From positions 1 to 64,000 of IMG/VR virus record IMGVR_UViG_3300028840_000888: DNA of 64,000 bases, one strand, 5' to 3'. The position numbers and the translations under genes are program-made. Below are positions 1-8,230 of the stretch, in pieces. A model generated the notes under the pieces. It was not told where the DNA came from. It searched no databases and saw only the letters and a list, made by a program, of their open reading frames with translations. Origin of the DNA: a virus. Position 1 is the stretch's first letter. Every line of letters begins with the position of its first letter.

Positions 1-1
1 A

Positions 2-508
2 CTGGGCGGGGCCAAACTGGGCGGGGCCAAACTGAGCGGGGCCAAACTGGGCGGGGCCGACTTGGGCGAGGCCGACCTGAGCGAGGCCAACTTGGGCGAG
101 GCCGACCTGCGCGGGGCCAAACTGCGCGGGGTCAACTTGGGCGAGGCCGACCTGAGCGGGACCGACCTGCGCGGGGCCGACCTGAGCGGGGCCGACTTGG
201 GCGGGGCCAACTTGGGCGGGGCCGACCTGCGCGGGGCCAAACTGCGCGGGGCCAAACTGATCGGGGCCGACCTGCGCGAAATCGACCTGCGCATGGCCGA
301 CCTGAGCGGGGCAAACCTTGATTTTTCGGCGTTCCCGCTATGGTGCGGATCACTAAATTTCAAAGATGAAACAGGCGAGATACTACGTCAATTGGCGTAC
401 CATCTTGCCAGCCTCAAAGTGGCGAATGGCGTGGAATTACTACCCGGTGAGGCTGAATTTGCCAACGGATGGAGCGGCCGTGGGCGCCACGTATTGAAAA
501 AAATTTAG
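2..508 (+). CDS. Pentapeptide-repeat protein, 5' end outside window
   Basis: The reading frame is open to the left window edge, so the true start is not visible; a TTG at 62 is only an internal codon. About 21 consecutive five-residue units of the A(D/N/K)LxG type fill the first 300 bases. They should fold as a right-handed quadrilateral beta helix. The last ~65 residues are not repetitive (LWCGS, then a helix-rich AYHLASLK stretch). Pentapeptide proteins can mimic DNA (MfpA/Qnr type) or act as structural spacers. Nothing here decides between these. The DNA repeat is coding, not CRISPR. Confidence 0.85.
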   Translation: MGGAKLGGAKLSGAKLGGADLGEADLSEANLGEADLRGAKLRGVNLGEADLSGTDLRGADLSGADLGGANLGGADLRGAKLRGAKLIGADLREIDLRMADLSGANLDFSAFPLWCGSLNFKDETGEILRQLAYHLASLKVANGVELLPGEAEFANGWSGRGRHVLKKI

Positions 509-532
509 TATCATAATTCAAAGGAGAGAGCA

Positions 533-1018
533 ATGCAGATAAATAGTAGTTTTACAAAGGGAGTGGCAGAGGCGGTCGCGGTAGAGCAGCTTGTGCGAAC
601 GGCAGTCATCGCAGAGGAAGAAAGCGATGATATTGAAGTGACGCTAGAGCAAGCGCAACTTTTAATGGACATGTTGACCGGCGAGCCCATCGAGGAGCGC
701 ACCGGCATCCGCCTGGCGCATCAGCCGCAATTAACGCCGCAGGCGGCCTTCTCAGTCATCTACTACCTACAAGAGCATCTGCGCCTGATCCCGGATAGCT
801 ACGAGCAATGTATACAGTGCGGAAAATTGCATGATACTTCTTGCGGTGGATATACCGTGGACGCAACTGATGAGGTAGACTTATACACGCTTGATATTTT
901 TGAAACCCTGGGCCTTGACCCAGGCGTCCTCAAAGACCACGACGGCGCGAATTTCTGCGACCAGACTTGCGAGTATGAGTATTGGCGTGCAGTGGCGAAT
1001 GGAGACAGCAATGATTGA
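533..1018 (+). CDS. Hypothetical protein with zinc-type cysteine pairs
   Basis: 161 residues with an AAGGAG site upstream. The N-terminal half is helical and acidic. The C-terminal half has a CIQCG pair near residue 94 and an FCDQTC pair near residue 143, suggesting one zinc-binding unit. The gene ends inside the first codons of dnaB (stop 1016-1018, dnaB ATG 1011), so the two are translationally coupled. No family recognised. Confidence 0.75.
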   Translation: MQINSSFTKGVAEAVAVEQLVRTAVIAEEESDDIEVTLEQAQLLMDMLTGEPIEERTGIRLAHQPQLTPQAAFSVIYYLQEHLRLIPDSYEQCIQCGKLHDTSCGGYTVDATDEVDLYTLDIFETLGLDPGVLKDHDGANFCDQTCEYEYWRAVANGDSND

Positions 1019-2327
1019 CAACCCCGTCCCGCGCAGCCTCAAAGCCGAGGCTGCCGTACTGGGCGCGATCATGATTGACCCGCAGGCCATCGTTAGGGTG
1101 GCGCAGCTCCTCAAGCCGCATGATTTCTATGAAGCGCGCCATGAGACCATCTTCGCGGCATTGACTAGCTTGCATGATGAACACATGCCCATCGACCTAA
1201 TCAGCGTGACGGCGCGCCTCGAGAAGCGTGACAAACTACAGCGTGTCGGCGGCGCGGCTTATCTGACATCCCTCGCAAATCATGTACCATCAGCGTTCCA
1301 CGTTGAGGCTTATGCCCGCGAGGTAGAAGACGCAAGCATCCGCCGGCAAGTTCTGCAAGCATCCATGAAGGCGGTCAAGGCCGCCTTTGATACAAGCAAG
1401 TCACTCGATGAGATTTTGGACATTGCCGAAACGCAGGTGTATAGCGTGCGCCAGCAAATCTACACCGAGAACACCGTCCCGGCATCCGTGGCGGCCAGCG
1501 AGTTGTGGGATGAGTTGGAGAAGGCCCACGCCGCCGGCGCGCCGATTGCCTTCAAAACGGGATACAAGGCGCTGGATGAGTACTATCGCCTGCGCAATAG
1601 CGAGGTGACGATAGTGGCGGCCAGGCCAGGCATGGGCAAGTCGGCGCTTTGTCTGAACCTGGCCCAGTGCGCGGCGAAGGCCAGCAAAACGTCGCTGATC
1701 TTCTCGCTCGAAATGACGCGACGGCAGATAGTGGGCCGTATCGCCGCGAGCCGTGGACACATCACCACACAGCAGATCAAAAACGGCGAAATTCCAGACG
1801 AGCTATGGGGCCAAGTCGCCACGGACATCGAGGAGGCCGCCGCCCTTCCTATCCACATCAATACCACGCCTGGCATGTCCATTGGCGAGTTGCGCGCTGA
1901 GACACTGCGCTTCGTGCAGAAGCACGGCAAGCCGGATGTGGTCTTCATTGACTACATTCAGCTTATGGAATCGCAGAATCGTAGAGAGAAGCGGTATCTT
2001 GAGGTGGGGCAAATCTCACGCGGGATCAAGCGGCTATGTTTGGAGCTTGACCGGCCCTTCGTGGTAGCCTCACAGCTAAACCGCCTCGCCGCCGGTCAGG
2101 TTCCACAACTGCACCACCTGCGGGAATCGGGAGACCTTGAGCAGGACGCAGATAATGTGATCTTCATCCATTACGATAGTGAAGCCTCCGGCGATGTCAA
2201 CGCGCAGATCATCATCGCCAAGCAACGCGAGGGCAAGAAAAGCGTGGTCGTGTACTTGAAGTGGGCACCGGAGCGAGTGTCATTCCTTCCGATGCCGTAT
2301 CCTGTAGTTAGTCCGGGTGACTGGTAA
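1011..2327 (+). CDS. dnaB: Replicative DNA helicase, DnaB family
   Basis: 438 residues from ATG 1011; the frame extends upstream but this start gives the normal DnaB N-terminus. Residues ~5-105 match the DnaB N-terminal helical domain (LKAEAAVLGAIM). The RecA-like motor follows, with Walker A RPGMGKS near residues 205-211 and Walker B VVFIDYIQLM around Asp314. The C-terminal SQLNR and REGKK segments are typical of the family. It unwinds DNA ahead of the replisome. No loader, primase or polymerase is seen in the window, so these must come from the host or from sequence outside it. Confidence 0.96.
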   Translation: MIDNPVPRSLKAEAAVLGAIMIDPQAIVRVAQLLKPHDFYEARHETIFAALTSLHDEHMPIDLISVTARLEKRDKLQRVGGAAYLTSLANHVPSAFHVEAYAREVEDASIRRQVLQASMKAVKAAFDTSKSLDEILDIAETQVYSVRQQIYTENTVPASVAASELWDELEKAHAAGAPIAFKTGYKALDEYYRLRNSEVTIVAARPGMGKSALCLNLAQCAAKASKTSLIFSLEMTRRQIVGRIAASRGHITTQQIKNGEIPDELWGQVATDIEEAAALPIHINTTPGMSIGELRAETLRFVQKHGKPDVVFIDYIQLMESQNRREKRYLEVGQISRGIKRLCLELDRPFVVASQLNRLAAGQVPQLHHLRESGDLEQDADNVIFIHYDSEASGDVNAQIIIAKQREGKKSVVVYLKWAPERVSFLPMPYPVVSPGDW

Positions 2328-2360
2328 TAGTTTACTAAGTGAAAATAAAGGAGAAAGGAC

Positions 2361-2714
2361 ATGAAAGCGAAATATCAAGCGAAGTTGGTTAAGGCGTGGA
2401 ATACATACCTTGAGCAGGTGTATGCAATCGCGGAGGAGGCCCGCGAGGAGATTGGCCCGATACTGGATCAACATGGACTAAAGCTAATGTCGGGCAATGG
2501 CGCTTTTGCAATCGTATCACGCGACACTCATGGATTGTGTGTAAGCCCATACACGCACACATGGCGACAAGACCGGCACTTCAAGGCGTTTGTTGATGAC
2601 GGGCAGACCAATGACATGATTGATGTGCTGACCATTGACGTGTCTGGCATGAACAATGACCTGGGCTCGCTTATGGATGACTGGCCGGACGAGAAAGGAG
2701 AAGGCGATGAGTGA
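2361..2714 (+). CDS. Hypothetical protein
   Basis: 117 residues, start fixed by GGAGAAAGG just upstream. It begins with a charged helix (KLVKAWNTYLEQVYAIAEEAREE) and ends in an acidic tail. It follows dnaB closely and overlaps the next start (ATG 2707) by 8 bases, so it belongs to the same early operon. No family recognised. Confidence 0.75.
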   Translation: MKAKYQAKLVKAWNTYLEQVYAIAEEAREEIGPILDQHGLKLMSGNGAFAIVSRDTHGLCVSPYTHTWRQDRHFKAFVDDGQTNDMIDVLTIDVSGMNNDLGSLMDDWPDEKGEGDE

Positions 2715-3006
2715 GAAATATTACGATGAAGTCATTGCGCCACAGCTTGCGGCTATCGCGCAGGATTGTGCGAATCACGAGATGTCCTTTGCTGCTGTGG
2801 TAGAGTATGAGCCGGGTAGTGCAGCGAGTACGCGCATGATGGTAGATGGCGCAACTGTCCTCTATCACATGGTAAGCGGTGCAATCGAAGCGCAGGGTAA
2901 TGTGGATGCACTTATCATGGCATTGTACAAGTGGACAAAAGAAAATGGGCGCATGGGCGAGTCGCTTATGCTTAGAATGATACAGTTAGGAATGGACGAG
3001 TGCTGA
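2707..3006 (+). CDS. Hypothetical protein
   Basis: 99 residues starting MSEKYYDE; the GGAGAAGGCG site before ATG 2707 favours this start over the longer frame from 2656. It is a compact mixed alpha/beta sequence without recognisable motifs. It is the last gene before the first promoter block. Confidence 0.72.
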   Translation: MSEKYYDEVIAPQLAAIAQDCANHEMSFAAVVEYEPGSAASTRMMVDGATVLYHMVSGAIEAQGNVDALIMALYKWTKENGRMGESLMLRMIQLGMDEC

Positions 3007-3012
3007 TGATGG

Positions 3013-3046
3013 ACCGCATGTTCTAAGACCTTGCGGTCATTTTAGT
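3013..3046 (+). terminator. Terminator-like hairpin ending the dnaB operon
   Basis: GACCGCA pairs with TGCGGTC across a ~14-base loop and is followed by ATTTTAG. The T-run is short, so termination may be partial. The right arm is part of the recurring CCTTGCGGTCATTTT element. Confidence 0.45.
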
Positions 3047-3117
3047 ACCAATTTAGAAATTGGGTGTCTAAATGGTCTGTTTGGGTATTGACAATAGCTT
3101 AGTTATATGGTAGAATA
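3016..3117 (+). repeat. 102-bp promoter block, copy A
   Basis: Matches 8220-8321 at all but about three positions over 102 bases with no gaps. It holds the tail end of a coding sequence (codons reading ATG TTC TAA), the CCTTGCGGTCATTTT element, the palindrome CAATTTAGAAATTG, a GTCTAAA box and a sigma70-type promoter. Looser relatives occur at 5667-5802 and 11752-11838. Confidence 0.9.
3088..3116 (+). promoter_or_regulatory. Sigma70-type promoter P1
   Basis: TTGACA (3088-3093), 17-bp spacer, TAGAAT (3111-3116). The upstream palindrome CAATTTAGAAATTG and GTCTAAA box look like operator sites. It should drive the genes from 3170 onwards. Confidence 0.8.
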
Positions 3118-3169
3118 TATCTAATGAGGGAGGGACATCCCCACCCGATAGCGAGAAGGAGATAGAGAG

Positions 3170-3442
3170 ATGAAAGAGCAAACAGAGGTTCGGCTTTGCC
3201 TGGCAGATTTAGAAGAGTGGGTTACGAGTGGCGATGATGTAACCGCAGAAGATGTCGAGCAATACATCACCAAGTACGTGGGCGCAATGCAGAAGGCAAT
3301 GGGTGACGAGTACGAGGTGTGGGCGACTGATGACGTGATCCAAGACCGGATCGCAGGTCAGCCCGCCAAGTACGCGAGCGAAGAGGACTTCAACGCATAC
3401 AATGCGGCGATGGAGGAGGTGACGAGCAATTGGACTTGGTAG
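3170..3442 (+). CDS. Hypothetical acidic protein
   Basis: 90 residues, GAAGGAG upstream of ATG 3170, first gene behind promoter P1. Strongly acidic and mostly helical by composition (DLEEWVTSGDDVTAEDVEQY). Small acidic first genes of phage early operons often target host proteins, but there is no direct sign of that here. Confidence 0.72.
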   Translation: MKEQTEVRLCLADLEEWVTSGDDVTAEDVEQYITKYVGAMQKAMGDEYEVWATDDVIQDRIAGQPAKYASEEDFNAYNAAMEEVTSNWTW

Positions 3443-3450
3443 CCATCACC

Positions 3451-3505
3451 GGGGCCAACGCCCCGGCCTTCCCTACTGCTGACAAGTGCAAATTTGTCGG
3501 CAGTG
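3451..3505 (+). other. Two adjacent hairpins between genes
   Basis: CCGGGGC-CAAC-GCCCCGG near 3450-3467, then a 10-bp stem with one G-T pair, CTGCTGACAA with TTGTCGGCAG, near 3475-3504. The first is terminator-shaped but lacks a T-tract. Both lie directly upstream of the tRNA-like element, so this whole 190-base gap may be a structured RNA. Confidence 0.4.
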
Positions 3506-3603
3506 GGGACGGAGGAGCAATTCAACAAACCACATCGCGCTCCACAGTAAGGCGCTGGTAGCACATCACTACCAGGCTAGGGTTCGAATCCCTAGTCCGT
3601 CCC
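3506..3603 (+). ncRNA. tRNA-like element with enlarged D region
   Basis: The ends pair as GGGACGGA with TCCGTCCC, a perfect 8-bp acceptor-like stem. The 3' half is a convincing tRNA: arm GGTAG-CACATCA-CTACC with CAT in the loop, then T-arm TAGGG-TTCGAAT-CCCTA. The 5' half is wrong for a tRNA. Where the D-arm should be there are ~42 bases with a GGAGC/GCTCC pairing, and base 33 is A instead of U. It may be a decayed tRNA, an intron- or insertion-bearing tRNA, or a tRNA-mimic. No CCA is encoded. Confidence 0.45.
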
Positions 3604-3632
3604 TTTAGAAGAAAATACAGACAAGGAGTATA

Positions 3633-3890
3633 ATGGAAGCACTGAGCGATCAAAACACGAAAAACACGCCCTCTGTTGCGGCTTGTAGCCTGCCAGGTCA
3701 AACCCTGGTAGTAGAACAGACGTACAAACTACTGCCAGCGCATGAGCGCCTTGAGGTCGTACCGTTTGAACTTTGCGCCCTTTGCGGTCAGCCGGTTGAG
3801 CCGTGGCACAATGGTCTACATCCTGAGTGCGAGGCGCTGATAGATGCGCAGGCATGGGCTAGGCATAGCATTGGAGGCGATGACTTCTAA
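3633..3890 (+). CDS. Small zinc-finger-like protein
   Basis: 85 residues; AAGGAG sits upstream of ATG 3633. CALCGQ near residue 49 and HPEC near residue 67 form a C2HC-type zinc site. The gene lies just after the tRNA-like element. Function unknown. Confidence 0.7.
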   Translation: MEALSDQNTKNTPSVAACSLPGQTLVVEQTYKLLPAHERLEVVPFELCALCGQPVEPWHNGLHPECEALIDAQAWARHSIGGDDF

Positions 3891-3951
3891 GGGCCTGGTC
3901 AGCCTATCATCTATTATTTTAGTTTAGTAATTCATTCAAAGGAGTGAGATC

Positions 3952-5151
3952 ATGACAGAAGAAAAAGGGACGGAATTAGCAGAGCAACAGAGACAGCATG
4001 ATATTATTGGATATGAGGGGAGCGAGGCGTATCAGCAGCAACGTGCTATCATCAAGGCATCGGCGCCGTTTGCAGAGAAAATGACGGCGATACAAATTGA
4101 CTATGTTGCACGGCGCTCTTATGCCTTAGGCGTTGATCCGATGAACAGCCACGAAGGCCACTGGTATCTCGACAAGAAGAACAAGGTGCAGTTTCAATGG
4201 GCTTACCAGCTCATTGAACAGTTTATAGCCAAGTTCCACGGCCAGCATACCATGCCCAAGTACCGTGAGCTTGAAACTGAGGAATTGGTAGCACGCGGCC
4301 TTAATCCCGATGATCATGCCGTCGAGGTCGTCTTCTTCATGAATGACGACCTACCAAAGGTTTATGAGGCAGCGGCATCCGGTGCCTTCGATGTCCATGA
4401 GGCCCGCGAGATGTTCATGATGCGCGGGATCGGAACGGCGACGGCTAAGGAGTGGGATACGTGGTATTTCGCCCCGGCAGGGCGCGACAAGCGGTGGAAG
4501 ATTGAGAAACGGGCGGTCACGGACGCACTGATCAAGCGTTTCGGGACGCCAAACCGCGCTCAGGTCTCGCAGTTGCGCCGTGATCGTGGTCAAGATGTGA
4601 TCGAAGCCGAGGACTGGCAAGACACCGAGGGCTTAGCACCTGGCGATGCCGTAGCCCTCGCAAAGTTACATGCCCAGGATCGTCAGCGCGCGCCGATGAG
4701 CCGCGAGGATATGTGCGCAGCAAAGGAGGCGCTATTTGGTGCGCCCAAGAAGCATGCAGGGGAGCAAGCGCCGGATGAGGATGTGCAGGACGGCGAGTTC
4801 ACCATGACGGATGAGGCTACGCCAGAGCCGCCACCGGATCCGCTGGATGAGCACTTCCCACGTGAGGATGACGAAGCTGCCAGCGACACTGAGCCCAAGC
4901 CGGCACCAAAGCTGGAAACCAAAGGCGACTATTTCAACGCCATCCTTGCGGCAGTGAAGGAGTTCCATGCCCTCACGAGCTTGGATCTCAAACGAGTGCC
5001 TGATGGCAAGTGGAACATCGAGCGGGCACGAAAGGCGCTTGAGATAATCGTAGTTGCAAATTCCTCAATAATGGCATCACAAGGGCTTGACGAAGCCGTT
5101 GATTTCTACGACATCCACAGCGAGGTCGGTCAGGCCCTCGCACAGGTATAG
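3952..5151 (+). CDS. Putative RecT/Bet-like single-strand annealing protein
   Basis: 399 residues, AAAGGAGTGAG before ATG 3952. The segment YALGVDPMNSHEG followed by a beta-rich stretch and QLIEQFIAKF resembles the core of RecT/Bet annealing proteins, which have a GL.P...E...I pattern. KRAVTDALIKRFGTP around residue 190 is also seen in such proteins. Residues ~230-340 are low-complexity, acidic and proline-rich. The C-terminal 60 residues are helical. This assignment rests on pattern only; a different replication accessory role is possible. Confidence 0.45.
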   Translation: MTEEKGTELAEQQRQHDIIGYEGSEAYQQQRAIIKASAPFAEKMTAIQIDYVARRSYALGVDPMNSHEGHWYLDKKNKVQFQWAYQLIEQFIAKFHGQHTMPKYRELETEELVARGLNPDDHAVEVVFFMNDDLPKVYEAAASGAFDVHEAREMFMMRGIGTATAKEWDTWYFAPAGRDKRWKIEKRAVTDALIKRFGTPNRAQVSQLRRDRGQDVIEAEDWQDTEGLAPGDAVALAKLHAQDRQRAPMSREDMCAAKEALFGAPKKHAGEQAPDEDVQDGEFTMTDEATPEPPPDPLDEHFPREDDEAASDTEPKPAPKLETKGDYFNAILAAVKEFHALTSLDLKRVPDGKWNIERARKALEIIVVANSSIMASQGLDEAVDFYDIHSEVGQALAQV

Positions 5152-5161
5152 GAGGAATACC

Positions 5162-5614
5162 ATGACTATTGATAAGCTAGTACAGGAGTTAGCAGTTTTA
5201 CGCGCTGACCTTGAAAGCGCACAAAATGACGTTAAGGACGCGCAGGAGGCGCTTGAGGCTACGCTTGAGCATGATCATCTAAAGCGCACTCAAGATACCG
5301 TGATTATCATCAAAGAGCGCATCGCCACCGCAGAGATGCGCGTGCGTGACGCCGCAGTCGCCATGTATGACGACACTGAGAACAAGCACCCACACCAGGC
5401 CGTTAGCATCGCCGTTACGAAGACGGCACGATACGACCTCGGAAAGGTTCTTGAGTGGTGCAAGGAAAACGCGCGTATCTTCATCAAGGAGTCGTTAGAC
5501 AAGAAGCCGTTTGACAAGGCTGCCCGACAAGGGATTATCGCACCGGAGCTGGTCACGATTGAAGAGATCCCGACGGCTAGGATCTCAAGCGACCTGTCGG
5601 AGTACATCAGTTAG
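5162..5614 (+). CDS. Coiled-coil phage protein, possible recombination accessory
   Basis: 150 residues from ATG 5162, which has TAGGAGG at ideal distance; the longer frame from 5087 overlaps the previous gene. Residues 1-65 form a heptad-like coiled coil (LVQELAVLRADLESAQNDV). The C-terminal part has YDLGKVLEWCKENA and a small beta region, a layout seen in uncharacterised phage proteins next to recombinases. A strong terminator follows. Confidence 0.7.
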   Translation: MTIDKLVQELAVLRADLESAQNDVKDAQEALEATLEHDHLKRTQDTVIIIKERIATAEMRVRDAAVAMYDDTENKHPHQAVSIAVTKTARYDLGKVLEWCKENARIFIKESLDKKPFDKAARQGIIAPELVTIEEIPTARISSDLSEYIS

Positions 5615-5638
5615 GAGAAGGTGGTCAATCTAAACAAG

Positions 5639-5665
5639 CTCCCGGTGAAGGCCGGGAGTTTTGCT
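5639..5665 (+). terminator. Rho-independent terminator
   Basis: CTCCCGG (5639-5645), loop TGAAGG, CCGGGAG (5652-5658), then TTTTGCTT. It ends the 3170-5614 transcription unit just before the next promoter block. Confidence 0.88.
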
Positions 5666-5666
5666 T

Positions 5667-5802
5667 AAAATGACCGCAAGGTAGTGTCTAAATGAGGGCT
5701 CAAAAACGGGCAAGCCATGCGGTCACTTTAGCTACTTTTCCGAAATTGACTGTCTAAACGGCCTGTTTGGGTCTTGACAAATGCTTAGTTATCTGTTATA
5801 AT
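5667..5802 (+). promoter_or_regulatory. Promoter block with sigma70-type promoter P3
   Basis: TTGACA (5774-5779), 17-bp spacer, TATAAT (5797-5802). Upstream lies AAAATGACCGCAAGG (5667-5681), the exact reverse complement of the element in the other blocks, then a second TGCGGTCA in direct orientation. This makes an 8-bp inverted repeat about 47 bases apart. Two TGTCTAAA boxes (near 5684 and 5751) are also present. Confidence 0.82.
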
Positions 5803-5844
5803 AAGACTATAAAGTTAAGTGAGTAAATTATTAAGGAGAAGATC

Positions 5845-6192
5845 ATGAACAAGCAAAAGCAAGAAATCAAGGGCAGAGTATTCGTAGCAGATTATCAGTT
5901 TTCAATGGAGATCGGTGACTTGAAGTTGACAGTTCGCAGCGACTTCAATGACAAGCCACAGGCCCCGGCAGTCTCATGGGCCGGCAGCGGTGAGCATGAT
6001 CAAGAAGAAGTCGCGCAAATGCTGGTAGATTTGACATTCTTCAACGAGGTCATGAAGGCCCTGGAAGGGCTAGAAGACTTCTCACAATTGCTTGTATACG
6101 AGAGCGAATACTGTGAAGTGCAGAAATTTAGAAGTGGACGACTGCGCCTGTGGGTAGATGCCCGGTTCGTCATCGTTGATCGCAGAAGCTAG
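5845..6192 (+). CDS. Hypothetical protein
   Basis: 115 residues, AAGGAG before ATG 5845, first gene behind promoter P3. Predominantly beta by pattern with short charged loops. No cysteine motif except a single one and no family recognised. Confidence 0.72.
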   Translation: MNKQKQEIKGRVFVADYQFSMEIGDLKLTVRSDFNDKPQAPAVSWAGSGEHDQEEVAQMLVDLTFFNEVMKALEGLEDFSQLLVYESEYCEVQKFRSGRLRLWVDARFVIVDRRS

Positions 6193-6213
6193 AAACAACA
6201 AAGGAGAAGAACA

Positions 6214-6510
6214 ATGTTACAAAAGCAAGTTGTCAAGGAATACATGGAAAATGCGGTGTACGACTTTATTGATGATGACGGCATAGCCCAGGTAAGAGAC
6301 CTAGAAGCCGATGCGATTAACTTCTTTAACATCGGTGACGATGATTATGACAACCAAGACCTGATCCTTGATGTTGCCCTGGAAGTATCTAAAGAGCAGG
6401 AACAGGTTTACTGCTATGTTTGCGACCAGACCAGTGAGATCACCGATGATAATGCCTGCCCTATCTGCGGCAGCATGAGCTATGGTTACGGGATCAAGAT
6501 TCATGCATAG
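6214..6510 (+). CDS. Small zinc-ribbon protein
   Basis: 98 residues, AAAGGAG upstream. An acidic N-terminal half is followed by CYVCDQT and CPICGS (residues ~67-85), a C4 zinc ribbon of the rubredoxin-like type. It overlaps the next gene by 8 bases (ATG 6503 inside its last codons). Confidence 0.75.
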   Translation: MLQKQVVKEYMENAVYDFIDDDGIAQVRDLEADAINFFNIGDDDYDNQDLILDVALEVSKEQEQVYCYVCDQTSEITDDNACPICGSMSYGYGIKIHA

Positions 6511-6850
6511 CACACAGATCGTCATTCAGGAAGACGGCAGCGTTTTAGCCGTCTTCCACCCAAACCAGGAATCCGAAGTAAGTCCGCTTGAGACTTTCGG
6601 CACAATCAAGGAAGAGCGGCGAGGCGGTCATGTGTGGCCCATGAATCCGGTAAAGCGCATGTCATTCAAGTTACTACGTAAAGTTTTTGGTGGTGCAGGC
6701 CATGTCGCGGACTGGACGCGCACATGGCGCGGGCCGTGGTCGGTATGGGATGCGGTGACGCTTGAGCAGGTTGCCGTAGAGCAAGCCACGCATGAGGATG
6801 CGGTGGCGGCTGAAATTGAGTGGATAGTAGAGGAGAAAAGTCATGAATGA
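6503..6850 (+). CDS. Hypothetical protein
   Basis: 115 residues from ATG 6503 (MHSTQIVIQ); the upstream GTG at 6482 is less likely because it would overlap the previous gene further. Starts with a beta hairpin and ends in an acidic helix (EDAVAAEIEWIVEEK). Overlaps the next ATG at 6843. No family recognised. Confidence 0.68.
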   Translation: MHSTQIVIQEDGSVLAVFHPNQESEVSPLETFGTIKEERRGGHVWPMNPVKRMSFKLLRKVFGGAGHVADWTRTWRGPWSVWDAVTLEQVAVEQATHEDAVAAEIEWIVEEKSHE

Positions 6851-7229
6851 GCAAGAATTTCGGTTTGAGGTACGTCACGTGTTTATCGATCGGCCTGAGC
6901 AAGTTGGGCGAGATGATCTAGTATTCAATGCCCCGCGTCCTATCCCTGGGCGCGTGGTATTCAACGGGCAGTTTATTCATGGCCGCTTCTATGCGGCCTT
7001 TGAGTATAGCGACGATGACTACCGGCTATGCCTCAAGCGGTGCCATGAGCTTGATGCGGTGCTCGTGATGTACCATGACAAGGATGCCGAGATTGCCGGG
7101 ATTCGTGAAGCCGTTCAGGAGTTCTATGATGCACAAAGGCCCGGATTAGTAGATGTGTCTGAGCATGGTGACAATGTTGTTTTGCGGTCATGGTTACAGC
7201 ACATCGCCGTAAAGGAGATTATGCTGTGA
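6843..7229 (+). CDS. Hypothetical protein
   Basis: 128 residues, GAGGAGAAAAG before ATG 6843. The middle part (FNGQFIHGRFYAAFEYSDDDYRLCL) is beta-rich and the C-terminus helical. Its stop overlaps the GTG start of the next gene (GTGA). No family recognised. Confidence 0.7.
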   Translation: MNEQEFRFEVRHVFIDRPEQVGRDDLVFNAPRPIPGRVVFNGQFIHGRFYAAFEYSDDDYRLCLKRCHELDAVLVMYHDKDAEIAGIREAVQEFYDAQRPGLVDVSEHGDNVVLRSWLQHIAVKEIML

Positions 7230-8230
7230 ACGCCCCGCAATACCCGGAGCGCGGCTGGCTTCTTCCATACCTCCTACTCCTGGATGGCGTGAAGGCCACC
7301 CGCAATGACTACCCGACAGACCTTAGCAAGAAACAACTTGCCAAAATTGGGCCGCTGCCGTATAGCGGCCCTTGTCGTTGGATGTACTGGTCGTGGATAT
7401 GTGAGCATGTTGATCTGCCCGCCGCGCCCATCCCGCAACTACACTTTACCGCAGCGCCGCAGCACGTAGACATGCGCCACATCCAGGAGTGCTTGCGCTA
7501 TCCTGTACGTAGGCATTGGCAATGGTACGACGAGGCTTGGATATTCATGGTCAAGTGGTTATTGCACGGCTTCGGGCGCCGCGACCTTGAGGACGAGGTG
7601 GCACGCATCCCGGAGGATGTACGTGAGCAATGGTACAGGTTTTTCAACCTGGCCCACTTGCTACACTCGCCCTGCGACTGGTCGGCCTTCATCTTGCAAG
7701 GCGGCCTACAAGACGACAAGCGCACGAAGTCACCCTGGGCCAGTACCACCGGCTTCTACTCCACGCCCATGCCTGTGATCAAGCTAATGAGTGATGTCAC
7801 GATGGGCGAAGCTGATCCACTCATTGACCAGCGCCTTGTGTCCGTCCACGACTGCTGCTGCGGTAGCGGTTCCATACTCCTGGAAGCCAGCAACCGATCA
7901 CTACGGCTATCCGGCCAGGACATTGTACACTCGCTGTGCCTGTGTGCGGAGTTGAACGGCTATCTATTCGCGCCCTGGCTGGTCATAATGCCGAACAATG
8001 TGCGCGAGATGTTGGATCACAAGTACAAGCAGATGATGGCCGTTGTGAGGATGCGCGACTTGCTGCGCGGCGATGTGTGGGCGATGCCGGACATCCAGGA
8101 AGCGCCGGTGGGCATTGAGGTATCCACGGATACGGCGACAGCCGAGAGGGCCGTAGAGCGCGCAGTGAAGGCCGCGAGCTTTTGGGAACATGTACAGGCG
8201 GGCGAGATTGAGCAGATGAGCATGTTCTAA
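7226..8230 (+). CDS. N6-adenine methylase-like protein lacking the NPPY motif
   Basis: 334 residues from GTG 7226 (AAAGGAG nine bases upstream; overlaps the previous stop). Residues ~175-215 carry the hallmarks of type I/HsdM-like methylases: a TPMPVIKLM target helix and the SAM-binding motif DCCCGSGSILLEA. After this, the expected catalytic (N/D/S)PP(Y/F/W) tetrapeptide is absent; the equivalent region reads APWLVIMPNNV. The SAM pocket is kept and the catalysis probably lost, so it may be a SAM-dependent regulator or DNA-binding protein. Its last codons are contained in promoter block copy B. Confidence 0.65.
   Translation: MNAPQYPERGWLLPYLLLLDGVKATRNDYPTDLSKKQLAKIGPLPYSGPCRWMYWSWICEHVDLPAAPIPQLHFTAAPQHVDMRHIQECLRYPVRRHWQWYDEAWIFMVKWLLHGFGRRDLEDEVARIPEDVREQWYRFFNLAHLLHSPCDWSAFILQGGLQDDKRTKSPWASTTGFYSTPMPVIKLMSDVTMGEADPLIDQRLVSVHDCCCGSGSILLEASNRSLRLSGQDIVHSLCLCAELNGYLFAPWLVIMPNNVREMLDHKYKQMMAVVRMRDLLRGDVWAMPDIQEAPVGIEVSTDTATAERAVERAVKAASFWEHVQAGEIEQMSMF

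Noticed and set aside
1-330. CRISPR-like array
   Set aside because: The repeats are 15-base coding units of a pentapeptide protein without spacers of constant length.
132-353. Minus-strand reading frame
   Set aside because: It is the mirror of the pentapeptide repeats (R/P/G-rich) with no ribosome site.
3506-3603. Phage attachment site (attP) made from a tRNA 3' end
   Set aside because: No integrase or excisionase is seen in the window, and the 5' acceptor half is also present, favouring an RNA element.
4683-4922. Minus-strand frame rich in Ser/Gly
   Set aside because: Shadow of the acidic linker of the RecT-like gene, no start context.
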